Origin: Cladopsammia gracilis
Lineage: Eukaryota; Cnidaria; Anthozoa; Scleractinia; Dendrophylliidae
DNA: 64,000 nucleotides
Assembly (NCBI GenBank): GCA_022457155.1
Contig: JAJGOT010000597.1
Span: 124,001 to 188,000, forward strand
Direction of reading: 5' to 3'
Below are positions 39,819-48,843 of this stretch, one piece after another; the stretch's first letter is position 1; every line of letters starts with the position of its first letter. A program made the translations under genes and the position numbers. Under the pieces are notes generated by a model. That model was given only the letters and a program-made list of their open reading frames with translations, searched no databases and was not told the DNA's origin.

Positions 39819-40771
39819 GTAATAATAGTGATTGGACTCAACAATTAGCCGATGAATTACATAAACCAATCACTAGAAACTTTTTAAAGAGAACTGTAAT
39901 ATCAAATGGGATTGATGAAATCTGGGCTGCAGATTTGGTTGAAATGCAAAAGTTTAGTAAATGGAATAAAGGAATAAATTATTTACTGATGGTAATAGAT
40001 ATTTTTAGTAAATATGGATGGATTGTACCATTGAAAAACAAAAAGACTGAAAGTGTTAGTAAAGCATTTGATGATATATTTAAAAAAAGTAAACGTAAAC
40101 CAAAAATGCTTTGGACAGATAAAGGTTCTGAATTTATCAGTAAACATTTTAAGGATTTTCTTGAAAAGAATAAAATCAAATTATATCATACAGAGAATGA
40201 AGAGAAATCAAGCATTGTTGAGAGATGGAATAAAACAATGAAAACCAGAATGTTTAAGATGTTCAGTGTAAATAACAATACTGTTTATTGGGACATCCTT
40301 GATAAATTAGTTAATGATTATAATAAAACAAGACATTCTAGTATTAAAATGACTCCAATTCAAGCTAGTAAAAAAGAAAACGAAGAAAAAGTTTATGCTA
40401 ATTTAAATTCAGATTTAATTTATTTGAAACCTGGAAAAGTAAAATTTAAGGTTGGAGATTTCGTTCGTATATCAAAGTATAAAAGACCTGTATTTGATAA
40501 AGGATATACTCCTAACTGGACAGAAGAAATATTTGTGGTTAATGAAATATTAAATACAAAACCTATCACCTATAAAATTGTTGATTTAATGGGAGAAGAA
40601 GTAAAAGGATCTTTTTATGAAAAAGAATTACAAAAAGCAAAACAAGAAATATATAGAATTGAGAAAGTATTGAAACGAGACACCAAGAAAAAGTTAGCTT
40701 TAGTTAAATGGAGTGGATATCCTGACAAGTTTAATTCATGGATTCCTTTGAGTGATTTGAAAGATTTTTAA
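39815..40771 (+). CDS. INT: DDE integrase with C-terminal chromodomain
   Basis: The catalytic triad is visible in AADLVEMQ, WTDKGSEF and SIVERWN contexts, with D-D-35-E-like spacing. An SH3-like part (KVGDFVRI) follows, and a chromodomain occupies the last ~45 residues (IEKVLKRD...VKWSGYPDKFNSW). The frame is intact but has no ATG near its N-terminus: it is open upstream to about 39764, overlapping the PLA2 gene, so a TTG start at 39815 or a frameshift from the upstream gene is possible. The chromodomain may steer insertion to marked chromatin. Confidence 0.88.
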   Translation: MSNNSDWTQQLADELHKPITRNFLKRTVISNGIDEIWAADLVEMQKFSKWNKGINYLLMVIDIFSKYGWIVPLKNKKTESVSKAFDDIFKKSKRKPKMLWTDKGSEFISKHFKDFLEKNKIKLYHTENEEKSSIVERWNKTMKTRMFKMFSVNNNTVYWDILDKLVNDYNKTRHSSIKMTPIQASKKENEEKVYANLNSDLIYLKPGKVKFKVGDFVRISKYKRPVFDKGYTPNWTEEIFVVNEILNTKPITYKIVDLMGEEVKGSFYEKELQKAKQEIYRIEKVLKRDTKKKLALVKWSGYPDKFNSWIPLSDLKDF

Positions 40772-40791
40772 TACTATTGTAGTATTAAAAA
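40765..40791. terminator. Hairpin at integrase stop (11-bp stem)
   Basis: TTTTTAATACT pairs with AGTATTAAAAA around a 5-nt loop; the stop codon lies inside the stem. The arms are nearly the same as in the hairpin at 35078-35107. Confidence 0.7.
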
Positions 40792-40817
40792 AATTGTTTC
40801 AAGCGACATAAAAAAAA

Positions 40818-40835
40818 AGCCCTCAAAAGAGGGCT
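40818..40835. terminator. Bidirectional hairpin with flanking A and T runs
   Basis: AGCCCTC/GAGGGCT with an AAAA loop is flanked by A9 on one side and a T-rich run on the other. It lies between the convergent integrase and 249-aa genes and looks like a bacterial intrinsic terminator on either strand. Confidence 0.75.
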
Positions 40836-40877
40836 GATAATTTTTTTTTTTATTATTTTAAAACAAAATCCTGTGAA

Positions 40878-41627
40878 TTAACTTTCTTCTTCGTCTTCTT
40901 CATCTTCTTCTTCATCTTCTTCATTGTCTTCATCACTTTCTTCTTTTATCATTAATAATGATTCTCTTGGTTTCAATGGTCTAACATAAACTTCATGAAC
41001 TTTAACTTGAATAGATTTTACTAATTTGGAAATATAAATACTCTCAATAATCAAAGCTAATTTTACTTTACAATATTGATTAAGATATTCAAATGGATCA
41101 ACATTTTTATTTCCTTTTGTTTTGAATAAAGATAGAATTTTATTAGATTTTTCTGAATATATAAGTTTTGCATATAAAACTGGAGAAACACTATCATCAA
41201 TTACTGTTTTAGTTCTTCCTTTTTTATCAGTATATTCTTTCTTTTTATAATATAACATTTGAGATAAATTTTGAGAATCTTCAACACCAATTGTATTTTC
41301 AAGATGGTTATAACAAAGTTGTTGAATATTTTCTAATGTTTTAAAAAAAAGTTTTTCTTCTTTCGTTGGATCTTTATCTTTTTCCCATAAACAAACAGGA
41401 ATTGTATAACCAACTAATTCTTGTGATTCTTGATTCTTTCTTTCAGATACACCAAAACTAAAAAGTAAAGGTGTTTCAATTATAAGAGGACCTTGTTTAC
41501 CATTAGGATAAGTTGTTTCGATTTTCATTCGATGATATTTCATCTTGGAATTCTTGACTTTATATTGTTTAGCTTCATTAAAAATTAGATTTTCTTTAGA
41601 AATGTTTTCGAAACTTGTTAGTTGCAT
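40878..41627 (-). CDS. Possible ssDNA-binding protein (DUF5871-like), 249 aa
   Basis: A beta-rich protein with a conserved-looking TPLLFSFGVSE segment, a VCLW block and a KLIYS strand, ending in an almost purely acidic tail (about residues 228-249). The layout of a beta domain with acidic C-terminus fits viral ssDNA-binding proteins, and the middle resembles the DUF5871 type seen in some large DNA viruses. It is intact. ATTTATATATAATAAA precedes the ATG. A replication role beside polymerase B is likely but inferred. Confidence 0.5.
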   Translation of the reverse strand: MQLTSFENISKENLIFNEAKQYKVKNSKMKYHRMKIETTYPNGKQGPLIIETPLLFSFGVSERKNQESQELVGYTIPVCLWEKDKDPTKEEKLFFKTLENIQQLCYNHLENTIGVEDSQNLSQMLYYKKKEYTDKKGRTKTVIDDSVSPVLYAKLIYSEKSNKILSLFKTKGNKNVDPFEYLNQYCKVKLALIIESIYISKLVKSIQVKVHEVYVRPLKPRESLLMIKEESDEDNEEDEEEDEEDEEES

Positions 41628-41696
41628 TTTATTATATATAAATATTTTTTTTTAAATTTTATTTTTTTTAAAATTATAAATTTCAGCATAAAAAAA

Positions 41697-41712
41697 ATCC
41701 CTAAAAAGGGAT
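41697..41712 (-). terminator. Short hairpin after the 41719 gene
   Basis: ATCCC/GGGAT around a 6-nt loop is followed on the minus strand by a T7-8 run, about seven bases after the stop codon. Confidence 0.6.
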
Positions 41713-41718
41713 ATAATT

Positions 41719-42344
41719 TTAAATTGAATCTAAATCACTATCATCTGAATCAGTATCATTACTATAAATAATGTTTATATTTTCAACAAAATAATCATCA
41801 AATTCTTCAATCATTTTTTCTATTTCTCTATATATTTCTTTATGATCTCTTCTCAATGAAAAATATCTCCAATATTTAACTTCTTTTTCATAAGTATCTA
41901 CTTTTCTATATTTTTTTTGCCTTCTCAAAATTTTTTTAATTTCAGCATAACGTAAATAACTGGAACTCATAAAATATAACAACCTTTTATGTTTAAGAAT
42001 TCTGAATTCCCAATTATCATTAGTAAATGGATAACTAAATAAATTAAGATCTTCTTCTTCAAATTCATCTAATTCATAAAAGTCATATACAACTTTTTTT
42101 TATATTCTTCTTTCATTAAATATTTTTTCATATATTTTATTTCTTTTCTTATTCTATTCAATAATTTTCTTTTTTCTTTATCTAATTCATTACTCTTTTT
42201 ACTTTCTTTATATTTTAAAGCTATTTCTTTCATTTTCAATTTCTTATTTGATTTAATTATATCTTCAACTTCTTTCTTTCTTATCTCATAAAATCTTTGA
42301 TAATTTCTATATATATTGTGAAAATGAATATCAATTAAATACAT
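41719..42344 (-). pseudogene. Unrecognised charged protein, one frameshift
   Basis: Two minus-strand frames (42344-42069 and the one ending at 41719) join at an A9 run near 42093-42101, after which coding continues with an acidic EFEEED segment. The protein is Lys/Glu/Tyr-rich and helical throughout. No domain is recognised. It lies in the early-gene half of the element, next to the possible ssDNA-binding and VLTF3-like genes. Confidence 0.5.
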
Positions 42345-42505
42345 TTTACCATATAATATTTTATCATGATATTTAAATCTATAAAGAGATATAGGAATTG
42401 CCTTGTATTGCGTAGAAAACAGATTTGCTTTGCATAGCGATCATATTTTTTTATTATATATAAATATTTTTTTTTTAAATTATTATTTTTTTAAAATTAT
42501 AAATT

Positions 42506-43042
42506 TCAAATTTCTTTTTTAACTAATTCCCACCATTCTTCATAAAAAGCTTTTGTTTCTTCTGAAAGTTTTAGTGGTAATAATTCATCAACATTACTAT
42601 AACCTAGAATAATTAAAATTTTTTTTATAATAAAAGTGATATTAATAATTCTCTTTCTTTCAAATTGTGTATTTACTTTCTTAATTAAATTTGCATTATC
42701 AATTTTATAAAGTATTTCATTAATCTTAGAAATATCATCATTTTTTATATCAAAAGTTTTTTGTATTTCATTGATCTTTTTCTTAAAAAAATACTTTCTT
42801 TGGTATACTGATTTTTTTCTATAACAACATCTTTCCCAATCAGATATATTAACATCATAATTTAATATTCTTTGAATTTGAAGACCACAATCACAACAAA
42901 CTTCAGCATAATCAATAATTTCTTTATTCTCATGTTTGCATTTTTCATATTTTGGTTTATTTTTTTTACTTTTGTTTTCATTATTTTTTTCATAAGATCT
43001 TAATATAAAAGAATATAATTTAATTTCTTCTTCTGTATACAT
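42506..43042 (-). CDS. VLTF3-like late transcription factor (178 aa)
   Basis: A zinc ribbon (KCKHE...CCDCG, about residues 34-53) is followed by an SVYQRKYFFKKKINEIQ helix and two more helical segments. Poxvirus VLTF3/A2L-like factors of Polintons and NCLDVs have the same order: ribbon, a Y-R..-F helix, then a helical tail. It probably activates late promoters such as those before the capsid genes. It is intact, with an ordinary start and only a weak TATA-like context upstream. Confidence 0.6.
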   Translation of the reverse strand: MYTEEEIKLYSFILRSYEKNNENKSKKNKPKYEKCKHENKEIIDYAEVCCDCGLQIQRILNYDVNISDWERCCYRKKSVYQRKYFFKKKINEIQKTFDIKNDDISKINEILYKIDNANLIKKVNTQFERKRIINITFIIKKILIILGYSNVDELLPLKLSEETKAFYEEWWELVKKEI

Positions 43043-43208
43043 TAATCTTTTATTTTTTAATTTTTAATTTTTTTATTTTTTTTAAATTTTCTCTTTTATA
43101 TCTTTCTCTCTTATACCTGTTATATCTAATTTCTTCATCAAAATCTTCTATCATAAATAATCTTCTTAAATATATTAATAAAATATCTTTTTTGTGAAAT
43201 TAATCATT

Positions 43209-46200
43209 TTATTTTATAATATTATTTTTTTTATTTTCCAAAGGTCTCAAAGCTAAAGTATTTATTTTATTTTTACAAATCAGTATTTTATCATCATTTG
43301 CAGATAATGCTACTTTATTCACTTTCATTGAGTAAATTTCATGTTCTTTACTTCTAATTATATTCATTTTTCTCATTTCTTCTTTTTCTGAAAATAAACA
43401 TTTCTTATAATGTTCAAATGTTATTTCATTTTTAATTATATTCTTCCTAATTCCTTTACATTTCTTTATTTCATCGTCTTCATTATTTTCAACTTTAAAA
43501 GAATAAAGCTTAGGTTTTAAACCAACAAAATGTGTAATTTGTTTACCACAAACTTCATCTTTAAACAGTCCTATTACTTTCTTATTAACTCCTGTTTTTA
43601 TTCCAGATTCATGATTTTCTGGATAATCACTTGTATCAAACTTTTTCTTAATGTCTTTTTTTATATCATCATAAAAATAATCTGTATGAATTTCATACAT
43701 TAAAGAATCTGTATCTGTAAAAAGTAATTCAGCTTTATTTCCATATTTTTTCTAATATAATTATAATGAAAATCATACATATGAATTTTAGATAAATCGA
43801 GAATAGCTTGACCTACATAAATTGGTTTATTAAAATATATTTCTGTCTTTTTCAAATGTATTGCAATTAATTTTTGATCAAATATTGTTAATCTATCAAA
43901 ATTAGGTTTTGATGTTAATTTAATAGCATATTTCTTTTTATTCACCAATTTTATATTTTGTCTTTTTCTTATATTTTCAATTGTTTTACCAAATACAGAA
44001 TTATTCATTAATTTAAAAAAATCTTTTTCAAAAGAGTTTTTAGATTGTTTTCTTAATTCTGTATTCTTTTCAATATAAGGTTTCATCCATTCAGATTGAT
44101 AAAATGTTATTCCTCTATGAACTTTTTCAAGTTTAAGACCTAATTCTAAACATTGTTTAAGATTTCTATAATGAATAATATAATGCTTTTTAGTATAAAA
44201 AGTACCAACAAGTTTCTCTACTTTCCCAATTTTTAATCTTTCTACAGCAAGTGGATAATCATTATGTTCTTTCCATAGTTTTTTTGGATATTTAAGATCC
44301 ACTTCAAATATATAACCAATTTTTGTAATTTTCTTATTTAATATTTCTATTACTTTTTCTTTTGTAAGATTTTTCATCCATTTAAATCCATGAGTTGGAA
44401 GTTTTTGAGACATAGCCCAACCATAAAGATTATTAGCATCAAGATATGTAATAAACTTTGATTCTTTATCAGGATTATAATTTTTCATATATTTATTATT
44501 CGCTTCTGAATATCTTTTTGATATATGAGATATACCACCTCTAATTCCTTGATCAAACATCATTAACATATCATAATCATGTAATAATTCAAGTGTTTGA
44601 TCTGTTTCTTTAAGACATGCATCCCAAGCTAAACCAGGAGATGAATAATAATGAGCTGGATCTAAATTATAATGTTTTAAACAAGTTTTACGAAAGTTTT
44701 CAAATACATCAGCTAAAAGTAATACATCTGTTTTAAGATATAAATCATGGTAATCTTTAGTAGTTTTACAATTGAATGTAGTCCAAACATTTTGTGCATG
44801 AGTGAAATCTTCATCAGATATACCTTCATTATTTAATTTTGAATAAAATTCTTCTTTTGGAGGTAATTGTGTTTCTTTGAATTTTTCTAAAGAATCTACA
44901 TAATCATAAGGATATACTCCTTTTCTCGTTAAAAATCTATATTTTTATAATACCTTTTTGTTGAATAAAAATCATTAGGTTGTAAATTTTTAACAAGATT
45001 TGCTAAAGAAGTTAATAAAAATTTAAATGAATCAATAAAACGTAATTCAAAATTAATTGTAACTTTTTCATCTTTTTTCTTAAATTCAGCTACTTTAATT
45101 TTTTTAGAAAATGATATATTTCTCTTCTGTTTTAGGAATAAAAGTTAAATCACCTTTCATTTTTGCTAATTCTTTAATAAAAATATGTGAATCATAACCT
45201 TGAAGATTATGAAATACTACAGGAAGTACTCTAGGTTTTTTACAAAAAATATTACAATTATTATGAGCGGCTCCTCTAAACTTACCAGTAAAATGACAAT
45301 GATCTCTAACTTTTATATTATCAATGTCTTCTTCAATAAAAGGTTTTTCACAAATATGACAAAATTTGGAATTATTATAGTCTGTTTCATTAGTTTTTGT
45401 AAATATCATACTTTTTGGAAAATTATAAAAACTAAAATTAATTTGTTTTGCAATTCTTTCTAATTCTTGTACAAAAAAGAAATGCAATATTTTCATCTTC
45501 TGTTTCCTTTGTATAAATAATTGGATTAGTTTCAAATATAGTATTAAGTTTATCATTAACTTCATTATTAAAAGATTTAATATAAATACAAAATCCACAA
45601 GGTTCATGTTTTTGATATTTCATTGTAAAAGAATTAATTGAATCAGGTTCACAATTATTCATTGGTTTTGTAAAACATTCAAAATCAGCATAAATAACAA
45701 AAGGAAAAGGTAATTTTTTATTAAAATTTTTAAAAGATATAAATGATCCTTTAGGAGGCATTTTTACTGCAGCTGTCTCATTATTAGTACAAAATATAAT
45801 GTGTTTCTTTAGGAGATCTTCTTTTGTAAAATGAGAAAAACATTTTTTACAATAATATTTTTTTGAAGTATTTTTACTAACTTGAGAACTGATTAATCTC
45901 GAAAAATTTTTAATAAGTGTATAATGTGTTTTTCCGAAGTCTTCATAAAGAAATAAATCTATTGAATTATTAAAATCTTTATCATTCATTTTTAAAGGAT
46001 AAAATTTATTATTTTCATTAATTGAAAAAACATTAATTCCTGGGAGATTTGGATTTTGTTTTTCAAACTTTTTTATATCTGTTAATTTAACTGGAAATTT
46101 AATACCTTTAAAATTAAGTTCATTTACATATTGTTTCAAGTTTGAAATTCTTTGAGGATCTTTATCATGAGGATGTAAATATCTTAAAATACACCACATG

Positions 46201-47134
46201 AAACATTTTTCATCTTTTTTATTTTCTAAATTTATTATAGCTTTTTTTACTTGTAACAAAAGCAGGAAGTTTAATATAGGAAGAACCTCTCATAGGTTTA
46301 TAATCTACAGTATGAATTTTCTAATGATATAACATTTTTAAAATACCAACCTGTATCATTACTTTCAAATAAAGAAATTTTATGAATAAATTCTGTAATC
46401 ATTTCAGTTAAAATCTTTGTAACATCTGTACCTTCAAGATTAATATATGTATTAGAATGAAAATAAGCTTTTTTTCTATAGCTTTTACTTTTCCTTCTTT
46501 TTCACTCATTATTTCCATTAAACAAATAAATATAAATTTAACTTTAATTTCTATGATTTCTAAGAAATTTTCTTAATTGAGGAGCTTTCTCTAAAAAAAA
46601 ATATTTAGGTAAATGTACTAATCCACTTCACCATAAATTACATATTTTTTAGCAAAATTCTTAAGAGCAGACTTTTCAAATTCAATTCCAACGCTGTATT
46701 CTTTCATTGCTCTTTTTAATGCTTTCTTTAAATATTCTGGTGTATCTTCTGGAATTTTTTATTTTTTATACATTCTTTAAAATAATCATCAAAATGTTTT
46801 TCTTTCTTCTAAGATTTTTTTGTCCTTCTTTAGTGAAATATTTAAAATTTTTTTTTAAATTCCTCTGCCTCTGATTTAAGAATATTTAATTTCCTCTTCA
46901 GTTTCTGCTTTGCTCCTTTTTTATTTCAATCTTTTCAATCTTTTCAATCTTTTCTATATTTTTACCTAATTTAAGAATTCTATCAATCATTTTTTGTTTC
47001 TTTTGTCTTGTTTCTTTTTGTCTTGTTTATTTATAACTTGTAAATCAGAATACTTATCTTTCAATAATTTTTTTTTCTCTTTCCATCTTCTGTAATTTTT
47101 TATATGAAAGATTCATTAAATCAGATAAATTCAT
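43209..47134 (-). pseudogene. PolB: Protein-primed DNA polymerase B, multiple frameshifts
   Basis: Coding runs from an ATG at 47134 (after TTATATATTAAAAAGG) to 43209, but through at least eight frame changes. Recognisable in order are Lys-rich coiled coil, a YYCKKCFSHF..HIIFC finger, exonuclease motif YADFECF, an HNH-like VRDHCHFTGKFRGAAHNNC segment, SSPGLAWD, motif A (DANNLYGWAMS), motif B (LMNNSVFGKT) and motif C (DTDS, read across the 43700 junction). Most breaks lie in A runs. The gene cannot yield a whole polymerase as read. It belongs to the type seen in alpha-adintovirus-like Polintons and differs clearly from the inner polymerase. Confidence 0.85.
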
Positions 47135-47179
47135 CCTTTTTAATATATAATTTTTTTTAAATTTTATTTTATTTTTGCC

Positions 47180-47225
47180 GCTGAAATTATAATTTTCAGC
47201 ATTAAAAAAAGCCCCAAATGGGGCT
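47180..47225 (-). terminator. Two adjacent hairpins after the 47231 gene
   Basis: On the minus strand, AGCCCC/GGGGCT (47210-47225) with a 4-nt loop follows the stop by about five bases and leads into a T7 run. A second stem GCTGAAA/TTTCAGC (47180-47200) follows. The arrangement is that of a strong intrinsic terminator or 3'-processing hairpin. Confidence 0.75.
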
Positions 47226-47230
47226 AAAAT

Positions 47231-47815
47231 TTATCCATAAATATAATCAAATACTTCTTCTGTTTCAAGATAATAATTTCCATAAATATAATCAAATACT
47301 TCTTCTGTTTCAAGATAATAATTTCCATAATCTTCATCGTTGTCTCTATTTTCATCTTGATCTTCACTTTTTACTATAATCTTTTTTTGAAATTTTTTTA
47401 ATAATTTCTTAACAATTTTTTTCTCATTACAAGTTGGATTTCCATCTGTATCTTCAAAAAGTAACATATTTCCTTCTCCAATTTTTATAAAATATCTGAA
47501 TAATTCACCTGAATGATAAAATAATTCAAAAGTTACAAAATCTTTCATATCTTCAAAATTATTATAATATAAATTCAAAACTGGAAGTTTGTTCAACTTT
47601 CTATTTATATCAATAATAAATTCTCTCAATTCTTTTCTTATTAATAATCTCTCATCATCAAGATGATCAATATCATTTAGATAATCTTTTAATAATGTCA
47701 AAACTTCTCTAAACAAAATATCTATATTATGATATTTTGCTTGTAATATATCCCTTGAATCCATCTTTTTTGGATTTTGGTTTTTCTTTGCGATAGGTTT
47801 TTGCGTAGCAATCAT
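47231..47815 (-). CDS. Unrecognised protein with duplicated C-terminus (194 aa)
   Basis: A basic N-terminus is followed by helical segments and a beta-like EDTDGNP turn. The C-terminus consists of a 15-residue unit present twice, encoded by a perfect 45-bp tandem duplication. TATATAAATATA/TATATAAAATAAAA precedes the ATG, and a hairpin-T-run follows the stop. No family is recognised. It is the outermost gene next to the right TIR. Confidence 0.5.
   Translation of the reverse strand: MIATQKPIAKKNQNPKKMDSRDILQAKYHNIDILFREVLTLLKDYLNDIDHLDDERLLIRKELREFIIDINRKLNKLPVLNLYYNNFEDMKDFVTFELFYHSGELFRYFIKIGEGNMLLFEDTDGNPTCNEKKIVKKLLKKFQKKIIVKSEDQDENRDNDEDYGNYYLETEEVFDYIYGNYYLETEEVFDYIYG
47235..47324 (-). 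repeat. 45-bp perfect tandem duplication in coding sequence
   Basis: Two identical 45-bp units (47235-47279 and 47280-47324) keep the frame and double a 15-residue acidic/aromatic segment. The lack of differences shows the duplication is recent. Confidence 0.9.
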
Positions 47816-47919
47816 TTTTATTTTATATAAATATATATTTTTTTTAAATTATATATTTTTTTTTTTAAAAAATATTTTTTTTATTTCCTCCGCCACCACC
47901 TATCAAAACATTAACCATT

Positions 47920-48608
47920 AGTAGTGATATATTTGAATGATTAAAAGCACTTTTTTTGCGTTCTTTTTCCTTTATTTTTGTATTTTAAAAATTAAAAAAT
48001 TTTTAAAATTTTTCAACCCATAAATTTCTATTATTTTCTTGCGAATCCCGCGAGCCCGAAGGGCGAGCTCATAATTTTTTAGAATTTAAAGCATTTCAAG
48101 ATTTTATTATAATTTCTTGATTTTTTTGAATTTATTACATTTATTTGAAGTATAAAACATAACACTAAAGAGTGTATCCCCCTTTAATTCTATATTATAA
48201 AGACCTTTTTGTCTATTTTTTAAGGAAAAGTTGTGTTTAACTTTACACTAAGACAAAAAGAGTATGGAGCAAACCCCTTTATTTACGTGATGAGAATTAC
48301 TATGATCTGATTTTCACTTGAATAAATAGAAAATGTACCAACAATCAAGATCTGTCCGTATAATTTATGTTTATTTACCTTTTAAAAAAACTGAAATTTA
48401 CTCGTAAATTTCTTTAATAATACAAAAAGATCTCGGAAATAATCAGGTCTTGATTTTCCCTTTATAATCTAAAAAAAATGACAGGGATACGCAAGAAAAT
48501 AATATAAATTTATGGGTTGAAAAATTTTTAAAATTTTTTAATTTTTAAAATACAAAAATAAAGGAAAAAGAACGCAAAAAAAGTGCTTTTAAACAATATA
48601 TCACTACT
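47920..48608 (-). repeat. Right TIR of outer element (689 bp, uninterrupted)
   Basis: This is the inverted counterpart of 12147-12429 plus 29874-30285. It starts and ends with the AGTAGTGATAT motif in opposite orientations: 47920-48049 and 48484-48608 are ~125-130 bp inverted arms. Near 48325-48345 it keeps the intact sequence GAAAATGTACC, the unoccupied equivalent of the inner insertion site. Confidence 0.93.
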
Positions 48609-48614
48609 CCTTGT
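48609..48614. repeat. Target-site duplication, outer element, right
   Basis: CCTTGT follows the tip TCACTACT and is identical to 12141-12146. Confidence 0.93.
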
Positions 48615-48843
48615 CGTAGAATTCACACGTTTACAAAAGGCAGTGCCACGCAAATTAGTCACTCAAGGGCTCGAGTTATTTTTTAAGTACACGGGCCAGC
48701 CAATACTATGCCACCGGTGCCAGTCTTCCCGAAGAAGACTCCCCGAAGGCGAAACGCCGCGAGGCGAACCGCGAGGCTCCAGCGCCCGGAGGGGGGGGGG
48801 GCACCAAAGGCCCCCCGGCCCCCACTACAGCAACCAGCAATGA
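48609..48843 (+). pseudogene. Retroelement gag/ORF1-like protein, 3' part with zinc knuckle
   Basis: The frame continues that of 11653-12146 across the insertion. It has a VVEFTRL strand, a FFKYTGQP segment and the first CxxC of a zinc knuckle (CHRC). The usual C-terminal His-Cys is not seen, and the frame runs into an Arg/Gly/Pro-rich stretch over a G11 run, so it is decayed downstream. Between 48844 and 50970 I see only AT-rich host DNA with no supported gene. Confidence 0.65.

Larger units (their letters stand above)
12147..48608. mobile_element. Outer Polinton/Maverick (adintovirus-like) element, AT-rich
   Basis: The element starts AGTAGTGATATA and ends with the reverse complement, between perfect 6-bp target duplications. 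It carries ~690-bp terminal inverted repeats: left 12147-12429 plus 29874-30285, right 47920-48608. Without the inner insertion it is about 19 kb. It encodes polymerase B, DDE integrase with chromodomain, packaging ATPase, major capsid protein, penton, adenovirus-type protease, fibre, PLA2 and a VLTF3-like factor, which is the hallmark set of capsid-forming Polintons and adintoviruses. It inserted into a gag-like frame. Several genes are broken, so it is probably not autonomous now. Confidence 0.93.

Noticed and set aside
40818..40835. Terminator-like hairpins as evidence of bacterial contamination
   Set aside because: The genes are Polinton-type, the element has precise target duplications in a eukaryotic retroelement, and both flanks carry eukaryotic repeats.
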